DNA of 64,000 nt from positions 6,368,501 to 6,432,500 of the forward strand of contig JAYKKM010000439.1 of assembly GCA_035772405.1 (NCBI GenBank). The letters are read 5' to 3'. The notes under the pieces were generated by a model. It was given only the letters and a program-made list of their open reading frames with translations. It was not told the origin of the DNA and did not search any database. The position numbers were made by a program, and so were the translations under genes. Shown one piece after another: positions 42,701 to 54,700 of this stretch (the first letter of the stretch is position 1; every line of letters begins with the position of its first letter). Origin of the DNA: Chrysogorgia sp. JL179-B06 (lineage: Eukaryota > Cnidaria > Anthozoa > Scleralcyonacea > Chrysogorgiidae).

Positions 42701-45700
42701 AGCTTCAAAAGCTCTGTTTACATGAATGTATATACAATTAAATTAATAACTAATAAACTATTAGATAAAATAAGTTCAACTACATGTATAGAAGGCTTGA
42801 TTAAAAAGAAATGTCTTAAGTTGTTTTTTAAAAATGATAGTCGTTTCACTGTTTTTAATCTTCAATGGAAGCAAAGCTCAGGAGCAGCTACCTGGAATAC
42901 ACGAAATCCAAAAGACTTAAGCTTATACTTCGATTTTTCTAACAAATACTTATTGCAAGATCTAAGATTGCGTGAGGGATTATAACGTTCGATAAGTTCT
43001 TTAATATATGCTGGAGCGCGATTGTGAAGTGCATTGTAAGTTATCAGAAGAATTTTAAATTGAATACGCTGTTCAACAGGGAGCCAGTGGAGTTCCAAAA
43101 AAATCGGTGTAATGTGGTCATATCTAGAAGCTCCAGATACTAATCGAGCGGCAGCATTCTGGACACGCTGGAGTTTATGAATAAGTTTCTTTGGAAGACC
43201 ATACATGAGAGAATTGCAGTAGTCCAACTTGGAAGTAATAAGAGCATGTACCAATAGCCTTGCCGATTCAGGTGTAAGAAACCTTCTAATTCTTGCAATA
43301 CTACAAAGATGGAAAAAGGCTGATTTGCAAACAGATAGTACTTGAGGAGCCATAGAAAAGTTTTCATCAAATAGAACACCAATATGCTACAGGGACAATC
43401 TCACCATCAATAAGCATTGACTGCAAGGATGGTCTTGTTCGAAAGGGTGACGATATGATAACAAGCTCTGTCTTTTCACCATTTCGTTTCAACATATTAC
43501 AGATCAACCATTTATCCATATCATCAACACATGCCAGTAACTGTGCCTCACCGATCACCAGATCAGTAGGAGAATTAGTCTTAAAAGTTACATATAGTTG
43601 GCTATCATCAGCGTAGAAGTGAAAGTGCAATTTATGTCTACGTGCAATATCCGCAAGAGGTGCAGTATACAATGAATACAGTAGAGGACCCAATACAGAC
43701 CCCTGTGGAAGGGTCTTACTACATCCCGGGCGTTCTTTGTCAGCGCCCGCGAGCACTCGTCTTCTGGACGATCCTTTTATTAGTATTAAGGAAACCCAAC
43801 CCCAACACAACAAAAGATCCTAACCCTAACCCCCCGCCTAACGGGTTAGGGTTAGTAAACTAATTAGGCGGGGGGTTAGGGTTAGAAAACCCGTTAGGCG
43901 GGGGGTTAGGGTTAGGATCTTTTGTTGTGTTGGGGTTGGGTTTCCTTAATACTAATAAAAGGATCGTCCAGAAGACGAGTGCTCGCGGGCGCTGACAAAG
44001 AACGCCCGGGATGCAGTAAGACCCCCTGTGGAACTCCAAATTCAAGTGTACGCTTTTCAGAACACATTCCATTTACTCTAACAAACTGCGTCCGATCACT
44101 TAAGTAGGACTCAAACCAGCATAGCGCTTTACCACGTATGCCGAATCTACTCGAAAGTCTGGCAAGGAGAAGTTTATGGTCAACAGTGTCAAAGGCGGAT
44201 GAAAAATCAAGCAGCAAAAGGATGACAGAGTTGTTGTTGTCAACAGCCATAGCAACATCATTGTGAACACGTAAAAGGGCAGTTTCAGTGCTGTGCAACT
44301 TCTTATACGCAGACTGGAACAATTCATTAAGATCGTTCATTTCCAAATGCTCAACGAACTGTATCGCAACCACCTTTTCCACCAATTTAGACAAAAAGCG
44401 CAGATTGGAAATAGGTCTAAAACTTTTAAATTCATCAATATTAAGGGTAAGCTTTTTTAAAAGTGGTATAAGAACAGCCTCCTTTAACTGGTATTTAATA
44501 GTATAAAATGTACTAATATTAATATCATTTATAAAAAAACATTTCAAAATCAAATAAAACACAGCAATCACTAGAAAGAATCGGTATTGCAAATACCGAA
44601 TTCCGATATATCGCTGGTATCTACCTCATTTTCTAAAAAAATACACTACTTGTTAGGGCATTGCATTTCCACGCATTATGGATGAGAAATGCGTACTTTT
44701 CATGTTAATTTGTGCTAGCATTTCAATTTGTGTGTTTATGCATGGAAATGATCCCCAGAAGTGAAAGGGCTCATTATTCATAATCCAATATTAATGTGTT
44801 AAATACACGATACACTGACACACGTATCAGGCTGCGCGCGACTGACCCGCTACTGAAGTTAACGTAACCTCAGAACGAACAGTTGCTGTTGAAACTGTCG
44901 AATGAAAAAGTTGGAAACTAACTCTTTGGCATCTTATGAGGGAAACTTGTGGCTGTTGTATGATAGCGACGGAAAATTTGCGCGAAACTAGGCCCAATTG
45001 CTCAAATAAAAACAATAACAAAACAAAAGATGACCGACAAAAAATCGTCTGTGACCGGTAAATTTAAATATTTACCGGTCATGATGACCGGTTATACTTT
45101 CAAGAATTATTTCGAAGCCTGCTATAAAGTCTTTAAATTACATGAAATAATTGTTGTCAATCCTTTCCACTAATTCTCACTGTACATGCACATTTTTACG
45201 AGTTTAAAAGCCCTGTATTTTCAGGATTTTAATAAATTTTCATTTAGAGAATTCAACGCAGTGGTTAATTACCTCTTTCATCATGTTGGTGATAATCTTA
45301 TTGCATCTCTGTGGGTCACTTAAACTTGGCGGAGAACTTGAATTCAGGTGTGTTGCTCTTGTATTGTATGTTAGCTTTTCTTCAACTGAAAGCTGGTTCC
45401 ATAACTGCCCAAGTCGAGGAAATTTCTGTTTTTTGTTTGTGGAATCATCACCTGTAGTTTCACAAATAATACAAGATATTAGGTAATAAGTGCGAAAATC
45501 ATTGTTTAACCTATTTAATAAAAGGTCCGTCAAAATCACCAAGGCAACAAACCATTGTTATCCTGGTCGCCACACGAGAAAGACCCTTCTTAACAAAGGT
45601 TTAAATTAGGCAATATTTTATATGAATGTGCAGGCTGGAAAATATAAGTTCTGTAAATGTTCCAAAATGTACAAACTGAGTTATATTAAATTTAATATTG

Positions 45701-48700
45701 TCAAACAATTCCATTACTGAATAACACTCAGGCCTAGACTGGCCATTGTGTTACTTTGTGTCCGCACAAACTGATAATACTCAAAAGTTTTCATCACTAA
45801 AAATCGACCCTATAACAGTTAGTTTAATCGGAATGAAATGCCCCCCGGCTAACATAATAAATATTTGATGATTAAATACCTTGAAGTTGCTCCTTAACAA
45901 ATACATTGTAACCACTTCTTTTTCTGATTAAAACAGAATTGCCAGTACATTTTCTTGGTTGCCCAGGAATATGCTTACTGGCTTTGTAATTGCTTATCCA
46001 ATTCTAAAAAAAATCAATTATGGATATAATTATATGCATTTATGCAATAAATAAAATTAACTTCATGCATAATATTAGTGTCGTGTCAATTATTGGGGGG
46101 TTAGGAGCAAGGGTTGACCCAGGGCTCTATCTTCATTGGCTGACCTATGTGACGTCAACTCGTATGTTTTGCCACTCCTTGGTCTTTGGACCTTGGACTG
46201 ATTTTGGGCGCGTCACTTACTGCTGAACGTACTCAAGTCAACATCGTGTATTTTTTCAAAATCGTGTAGAAACGTCTTCGCTAACAAAGTTATAGTTTGG
46301 TTTCCCAAATCTCAAGTCGCCGTCGCTGTTGGCCCACAGTACATCGACGCCGTTGAGTGCTCCATCGCAACGGTCATCCCCCTTTTTGCCAACATTTCAC
46401 GGGTCGTGGCTTCACTCGAGCGAGGGTTCGTTCTCAGACGAGTATGGTCGGCCTTTGTCTTCGTCGTTGCCGTCAGCCTACATTCCGTCGGTGAGATGGT
46501 AGTTGCCAGGTGTCGTGCCACCCAGTGCAATGGCGTCAGGACCTGTCTGTCGTTCCTTCGCTGTATTTAGCTCGGGATTTCAATCGGGCATAACAGCGCC
46601 CGTTGGAGCGTCTGTGGTTTTTGCCGCCTTTCTTATCGCCGCAGCTTGCCGAGCTAGGAAATCCAACAGGTACCTTTTTAACGTTCATTCGGGGCCGAAT
46701 TCGGCGTCAGTGGGTTTGTATTCTAGGGCGAACCCAATGTTACAACAGTCTTTTATCATTGGCCCCGGTTTCCACCCTATATACTGTACCTTATAGTCTT
46801 GCAGCGGCGATTTCGGGCGGCCAATTTGTTGAATTGTCAGCATTGTTGCCCGGCCGCACGAAGAATGCTCGGTTGTGTTATAATAAAATAATAATAATAA
46901 TAATGATAATCGACGGCTGATCGATATTCTATAACAATGGGTTCAGTTGTTTACCATATACGGCATGCCCTCTTGATGGCTTTTACACCCAATCGCGCTC
47001 GTGATTTGCTAGCATACCAATAGCGTAGAGTCTGGCTGCTATTAATAGCTCAAAGCGGACAAACAAACCAAATTTGACTCACAAATGATTGCAATGAGCT
47101 ATTTCTTTTGTTATGGCCGCAAGAATTATGGGTAAAAGCGGACAAACATCGGTGCTGACGTCATCTCGACGGGCGCTATTGCGGATTCTCTGTATGTTCG
47201 CGCAATTCGGGGGTTCCGCGTGGTATAATTGACGAAGCATTTCGCCGTGATGCCGCTGCTCGTCCGATTTGTCATTGGTCACATATGAACGTGGAATTGT
47301 ATTTGTTCCACATTGCCGCATCGTCACCACGCGCCCCGACCCCACTGGGGAGAGTATCGCCTACCCGCGTTCAGAACCTTCCAGTACGCCTTCGTCGTGG
47401 TATATTTGTCGGTCATGGAAAAGCCATTTAAGCGGTTGCTCAAAATGCGGACAGGCAAGCCGGATTTGACTCTCAAATTATTGCAACTGTGTTTGTAGGT
47501 GGGGGGAGGGGTCGTATCTTCCTAATTTCCGTTGGGCATGTAGGATCGGTTCGCTCACGGTCGTTTGAGACCTTTCCCGTTGTTTGTTGTTTTTTTTTTC
47601 TTCGGCCCTTTATTTCAGCGTCGTTTACAGTAAATTTAGTAACGTTACCTTTGACCACTGTTTCTCCGTTGGCCGTCGATATGTTTTCTCGGGAACTTGC
47701 CTCTGTCCTTACGCCTTCAAAGAGCTGGTGTTGGCGGGGCTGTCGCACGGTTTTCGTCTTGGTTTTTCAGCTCCTGCGAACACATTGCGGTCTAGGCCAC
47801 GTAACTTAAAGTCAGCTATCGACCATCTCACGTCGTAGATGCTTCTCTAATCAGGAGGCCTTGCCGGTCAATGCACAGCTAAGCTTCCTTTGCCCAACCC
47901 CACGTGAGTCCTTTGGGGCCGCCTAGTGTCCCAGTGTTTCGCCGCAGGGTTTAGCACCATCCACGCGTCGTGTATGCGGTTGGTCAGCGGGGTTTTCTCC
48001 AATTTTGCGCCCAGTTTCGGGTTCTACCTTTCCCGACATCGGAATGGAGCTTGATGCTATTCGTGACATACCCGTCCGAGGTTCGTCGTTTGTCGCCGGC
48101 GTCGATTGTCACCTATTTGGCTGCGGTTCGGTCTTCGCACATCGATCAGTTGTTCCCGGATCCGATAGTTGGCACTGTTCGTTTGTCTCATCTCGCTCGT
48201 GGGGTTCGCCGCGCTCGGTCCGCGCCGCGCCTCGTTCGGTTACCAATCGTCTATTTTGGGCCTCATTCACGTGTCGCTATCGCCGGCGGTTTTTGACCAC
48301 ACCATATTCTAGTCAGCATGCTGCGTGGCGTTGTTTTTTCCGGTTTTCTGCGGGTCAGGGAATTCGCCGCCTTTGATCTGTCGTCTAATTGGTTTATCGC
48401 GGATGTGTGTATGGAGTCGTCGGGGACAATTCGTCTTCACATTAAGTCATCTATAACGGACCAGTTTCATCAGGGTTGTTTTATCCATCTTGGCCGCTCT
48501 GGCCAGGCTATTTGCCCCATCGAGGCACTATCTAGTTATCTGGCCGTTCGGGAATTGATGCCAGGGCTGTTGTTCATCTGTTAGAATGGCGCACCGCCGT
48601 CCCCCGTCATCGTCAATTCATGACTTCGATCGTCGCATTTTGGCCGCCGCGAGCATCCCTGGTAACTACTCCAGTCACAGTTTCCATATCGGAGCGCGGG

Positions 48701-51700
48701 TACACCCGATCATTTAATGAAGACTTTGGGCAGATGGTCCAGCGTTGCATATTTGCGGTACATTTGGACTCCGTCCCACGTCCTACAGTCCATAGCTCGT
48801 TTGTTGGTTTAGCTGTTTGTTAGTAATTGATTTTATTCCGTAAGGTTACTGGTCATTTACCAATAGGACAAGGCATGGGTCTATCTGTTCTTGGTCGCCT
48901 TTTGGGAGAGGGTTCGGGCTTCGAATCCCTTTCTCCAGCTGTGCTGGAGGGTGGCGTTGGAGAGGTTGATTCTCAGCTACAAAAGGAGTTTACTAGGTTT
49001 AGGTTGGTGGTCTACTGCCTTGGACAGTTACCTTACCTAGAAGGTTACTCTATCGTACTGAGAATTCACGGGTGAAACGTCTCATCACCTGTGGTTGTTT
49101 ATGGAAGCACCTCTTCGACGGTACTACACCCTCCAAAACTAAGAGTATTATAGATCATGCAAGTCTCGTAATCAGTATCGGCATGGCATGAGGCGTAAGC
49201 CGGACCATGTGGGTGATCAGATTGTGTAGTAACAGTTAGATTATGGCATAGAAGTTAAATGCATTTATGCAATAAATAAAATTAACTTCATGCATAATAT
49301 TAGTGTCGTGTCAATTATTGGGGGGTTAGGAGCAAGGGTTGACCCAGGGCTCTATCTTCATTGGCTGACCTATGTGACGTCAACTCGTATGTTTTGCCAC
49401 TCCTTGGTCTTTGGACCTTGGACTGATTTTGGGCGCGTCACTTACTGCTGACGTACTCAAGTCAACATCGTGTCCCACCCATTATATGCCCCACCCGCAC
49501 GTGTTCGCCTCGAATTTCGTGCTCATAACTGATTACCTACTCGATACCAGATAATAATATTCTACTTCGTACAGTAGGTCACGTCTGTGCTGTCGGTATA
49601 GTTAGTCATCACTTGATGTAATTATCGTCAGTTGCTGTTATACGTCAGTTGCTGCCGCCGCAGCCACTACGATATTATTCTAAATCGTAGGTCACGTCTC
49701 TGCTGTCTGTATTGTTACACATCATTTGCTGTTCTACGTCAGTTGCCTCCGCCGCTGCAACCACGATATTATTCTAAATCGTCGGTCACGTCTCTGCTGT
49801 CTGTATTGTTATACGTCAGTTGCTGTTTGTATTGTTTGTTACACATCGTACGTCAGTTGCCGCCGCCGCTGCCACCACGATATTCTAAATCGTAGATCAC
49901 GTCTTTGCTGTATGTATTGTTATACGTCAGTTGCCGCCGCCGCTGCCACCACGATATTATTCTAACTCGTTGGTGCTGTCTGTATTGTTACACATCATTT
50001 GCTGTTATATGTCAGTTGCCGCCGCCACCACCACGATATTATTCTAACTCGTATGTTCTGTCGGTGCTGTCTGTATTGTTACACATCATTTGCTGTTATA
50101 CGTCAGTAGTTGCCGCCACCACCATGTTATTCTAACTCGTGTGTTTTGTTGGTGCTGTCTGTATTGTTACACATCATTTGCTGTTACACGTCAGTTGCCG
50201 CCACCACCACGATATTATTCTAACTCGTTGGTGCTGTCTTTATTGTCACAAATGCATCATTTGCTGTTATACATCAGTTGCCGCCGCCGCTGCCACCACG
50301 ATATTCTAAATCGTAGGTCACGTGCTGTCTGTATTGTTATACGTCAGTTGCCGCCGCCGCTGCCACCACGATATTATTCTAACTCGTTGGCGCTGTCTGT
50401 ATTGTTACACATCATTTGCTGTTATACGTCAGTTGCCGCCGCCACCACCATCTTATTCTAACTCGTATGTTCTGTTCGTGCTGTCTGTATTGTTACACAT
50501 CATTTGCTGTTATACGTCCGTTGCCGCCGCCACCACGACATTTATTCTAATTCGTATGTTCTGTTGGTGCTGTCTGTATTGTTACACATCATTTGCTGTT
50601 ATATGTCAGTTGCCGCCGCCGCCACGATATTCTTGTAACTCGTATGTTCTGTTGGTGCTGTCTGTATTGTTACACATCATTTGCTGTTATACGTCAGTTA
50701 CCACCGCCACCACGATATTCTTCTAACTCGTATGTTCTGTTGGTGCTGTCTGTATTGTTACACATCATTTGCTGTTATACGTCAGTTACCACCACGATAT
50801 TTATTCTAACTCGTATGTTCTGTTGGTGATGTCTGTATTGTTACACATCATTTGCTGTTATATGTCAGTTACCACCGCTACTACGATATTATTCTAACTC
50901 GATGTTCTGTTGGTGCTGTCTGTATTGTTAAACGTCAGTTGCTATTACATGTCTTTTGTCGCCGCCACCACAAGAACGGTTGGTATTTAGTGGGAAGGTT
51001 CCATCGCCGTGAATATCTGCAGCTTATAACTTTAAAGCTTATCGTAACTGCTCCCTGGATTACCGCCAGGTGATATTCTTCTAACTCGTATGTCCCGTTG
51101 TTGCTGTCTGTATTGTTACACTTCATTTGCTGTTATACGTAATTTACTGTTATACGTAATTTTTCGCATCCACCTCGCGAACGGTTGGTATTTAGGGGGA
51201 AGGTTGCATCGCCGTGATCAAGATCTGCGGCTTATAACTTTAACAGATTATCGTAACTGCTCCCTGGATTACCGCCAGGTGATATTATTCTAACTCGTGT
51301 GTTATGTTGGTGCTGTCAGTATTGTTATACGTCATTTGCTATCTTACGTCATTTAACACCGCAACGATAACGGCTCGCAGGTAGGGGGAGCATTGTATCA
51401 CTGTGCCTCTCGACGGCTGCGCTCGATACCTTATTGTATATGATCCCGGGATTACCACCAGGTAATAGTACTCATCGCCGCCGGTTGCATCACCGGATCT
51501 GTCGGCGGCTTCATAACTTTATCTTCTGGTAACGGCTCCCTTGGAGTACCGCCAGGGGACATATTTAAATCAGGATGTCCATGCAGTATGCTGTGTTGGT
51601 GTGGATAGAGGGTTTATCCCATCGGCGAGTTAGGGGGGAGGGTTGCACCACCGTACTCATCGATAGCTCTATAACATTAGCCTTTATCGCAACTCCTCCT

Positions 51701-54700
51701 TGGTTACGACAGATAGTCGTCTAGCTCGTGTGTCACGTCGGTTTCATGCTGTAGGACAGCTGCCGCTGGCACTTCGCGGTCTGTGAAGACCGCCGTGCGT
51801 TATTTTTGTTTCTTCTAGCATCGCCTTGGTTGGTCTCGGTGGCCCGATGCCATCGTCCTCACCATGCAGTTCCGGAAGCCAATACCGTGGTCTAAGGTCA
51901 GTGTGTGTTCAGTCCGATGTGGGGTAAGTAGTTTTGTCCCATTAACCGATTTAACGTTATATTAATATGTTCGGTATAGTGTCTCTCCACTTTGGAAGTG
52001 TGACTTGTAGTATCGGCTTGTCGGGTGAGGTTGATTCTCAGCTACAAAAGGAGTTTACTAGGTTTAGGTTGGTGGTCTACTGCCTTGGACAGTTACCTTA
52101 CCTAGAAGGTTACTCTATCGTACTGAGAATTCACGGGTGAAACGTCTCATCACCTGTGGTTGTTTATGGAAGCACCTCTTCGACGGTACTACACCCTCCA
52201 AAACTAAGAGTATTATAGATCATGCAAGTCTCGTAATCAGTATCGGCATGGCATGAGGCGTAAGCCGGACCATGTGGGTGATCAGATTGTGTAGTAACAG
52301 TTAGATTATGGCATAGAAGTTAATATTACATAAATTTTATTGAGAAAGTATCATGATTCACTTACACTGCCAAACTCAAGTTTTTTTAAATTTATAGTGC
52401 GCCTAATATTCTTGCAACAACTTTTCGCTTATTCATGAGGGATGTATGCATGTGCTGCATAATTCTATCACAGAATCGTCAAAATTTCCATCGACTTCAC
52501 CAGTGTAACATAATCATGAAATGTTGTGATATATTATAGATTTAGAATTATTCCAACAAAAATCCTAAAGTTACAGTATTATAAGTATTTGACAAATTCC
52601 TACCTTAATCTACAATAATTTGTTAGAGATACAAGTTAGCATAAATTATAAACTCAGGAAAACATGAATTACTGATGCTATCTGTGCACATGCAGCACTA
52701 TTGTATAATCACGGATGTATAAAATATTTGCTTTATAATTAATTAAAGTACTCAAAACAAAGATGCTGAATGCTATATAGTCAAACAAACAAACAAACAA
52801 ACAAACAAACAAACAAACACAAACAAACAAACAAACAAACAAACAAACAAACAAACATCCAGTCCAGGATTAACTTAAATCTGATACCCAGCAAGAAAGT
52901 TGGTTTATAAAATATGTTACATGCTCTGCACACTACGATTGGTATTAGTCAGAGTAAATTTGTTTGTCTTATTCAAGATTGCATGCCCATATACTGCAAG
53001 TTTGCAACCTGATGCTATACACCTGAGTGAGTTTGTGAGTGCTATAATTCCCTTACAGAAAAAGTCAATAGGCGCCTATAGGCAATGTTCCAATTTCCTA
53101 TATGAAGGCTATAGGCACCTATAGGCCATCCATATAGGCTAATAGGTTTCATTATAGGTCACCTATAGAAAATGTTCCAATTTCCTATAGAAGCCTATAG
53201 GTCGATTTCTCTATAGGATCTTATAGGTTGCCTATAGACATGCCTATAGGCAAGCCTATAGACTTTTTTTGTTAGGGTTATACTTAATATATGTATATAT
53301 ATATATGGCTTGCCTATATATATGGCTCGGGTTCACATAAACAAATTTTGAATATACATGGTGCCATTTCTAAACTGTTCTGCCACATGTACCTACTAAA
53401 ATGAAAACTGTCACTTTTAGGAGGATTTGAAGGTTTTTTCAATTAAAACTAATATTTTATTCCATTTGTGTCAATTAAGTCTGGCTTTCATACCATTTTC
53501 CTCTTGTGAATAAAATTATCTGGTGTTAGCCACAAAAATATTAAAGACTGAGGGTTAAAGACCAAGATAGTCTTTATAATCATTTACTGCCAAAGCCATA
53601 CTAGCCTCTTCCCTCTGTTGAACAAAATCTCCTGCTTTAGCCAGAAAAAATATTAAAGACTGTTTGGCAGTAATGGGTTAATTCACATCATTCACCAGCG
53701 TGGGGTGTTTGCCCCTTAAATCCTTAATGGGTTATATAATCATCACCTTGCATAACCATTAATGCTAAAATCAGCCTAAAACGTACATTTTGTTATTTTA
53801 CTCTGTCTATTATGCAAGACAATTTTACTCATCAAAGTGAGGCCCATTGGGTTAATGGGCAAGAGCTGCAGTGACTTTAACATTTTATTCTGGCTAATGC
53901 TAGATGATTTTATTCAATAGATTACGGAGCTTTCCCATTAATGGATGTTAGAAATGTAAAGGTGTATATTATTAAAGGCTGTCTTCTGCAGGAATTGGTT
54001 AAGCACACTGGTACGTACATGTACAGACTGCGAGCCATCCCTCTAGCTTGTACCCATTCTTCGGCACTCAGATGAAGGAAAATAAAGGGATGGCTCACAG
54101 TCTAGCTAGTACATGTAGGTAAAAACAGGCAATTTTTCCAACAAGGCATTCATGTTTAATATATATAGGTATACATCTTATTTGATGGTTTGACTGATAA
54201 TATAGTTGGTATTTTACAAGTTTCTAATTAAAAGTATTTTCCAAGCCCAAAAAAAGGTGAGGAAAAAATATGTGAAATGAATAAATTGCCCAGTTGTATT
54301 AATCAGTCAAACCATTCAAGGAGATATTTATTATTCGACTGTTCAGTTAAAATACACAGTTTGAATCCACCACTTCCATTTGTCATGTAATTGTATGAGG
54401 TTATTAGATAACCAAGGTTAACAACTAATAAACTGCGTAGGCTTGGGGCGAGTATGCGAGTGTTTGGCTGATCATTGCACCTGCTGATGGCACAGCGAAG
54501 ACGTAGCGGAGTATCAGTAGCAGATGAGAAGTAAAGAAAATACCCACCATCGCTCCCTTTTATCGAAAGCTATTTCCACCGATGAAATCAGTGTGATAGG
54601 TGTAGATGGTGGTGGTCAGGATTGGAGATCACAACAGGGCATTCTGACCTGAATCCAAGTAATAACAAGCACCTGGTAAGTCGGTGAACCCCCCGTCTGC

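Larger units (their letters stand above)
49259..52322 (+). mobile_element. Tyrosine-recombinase element, unit 2 (A2-minisatellite-B2)
   Basis: Bounded by A2 (49259-49473) and B2 (52027-52322), it starts 1 nt after unit 1 ends. The interior has no recombinase and is filled by minisatellite repeats (49626 to ~51560) and a non-coding remainder. It would be a non-autonomous relative mobilised by unit 1-type enzymes, or the A2-B2 part of one split-repeat element that acquired a long spacer. Confidence 0.7.

Noticed and set aside
43795..43925. Interstitial telomere
   Set aside because: TTAGGG occurs only a few times within the arms of a palindromic MITE flanked by a 9-bp target duplication.
46503..47838. 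RT or Gag of a DIRS element upstream of the recombinase
   Set aside because: Frames in this G/C-rich stretch were read on both strands; no RT, RNase H or zinc-knuckle motif could be found.
49632..50829. Cys/Tyr/Arg-rich proteins in the minisatellite
   Set aside because: Frames repeat with the ~91-bp unit and change between units; no gene structure.
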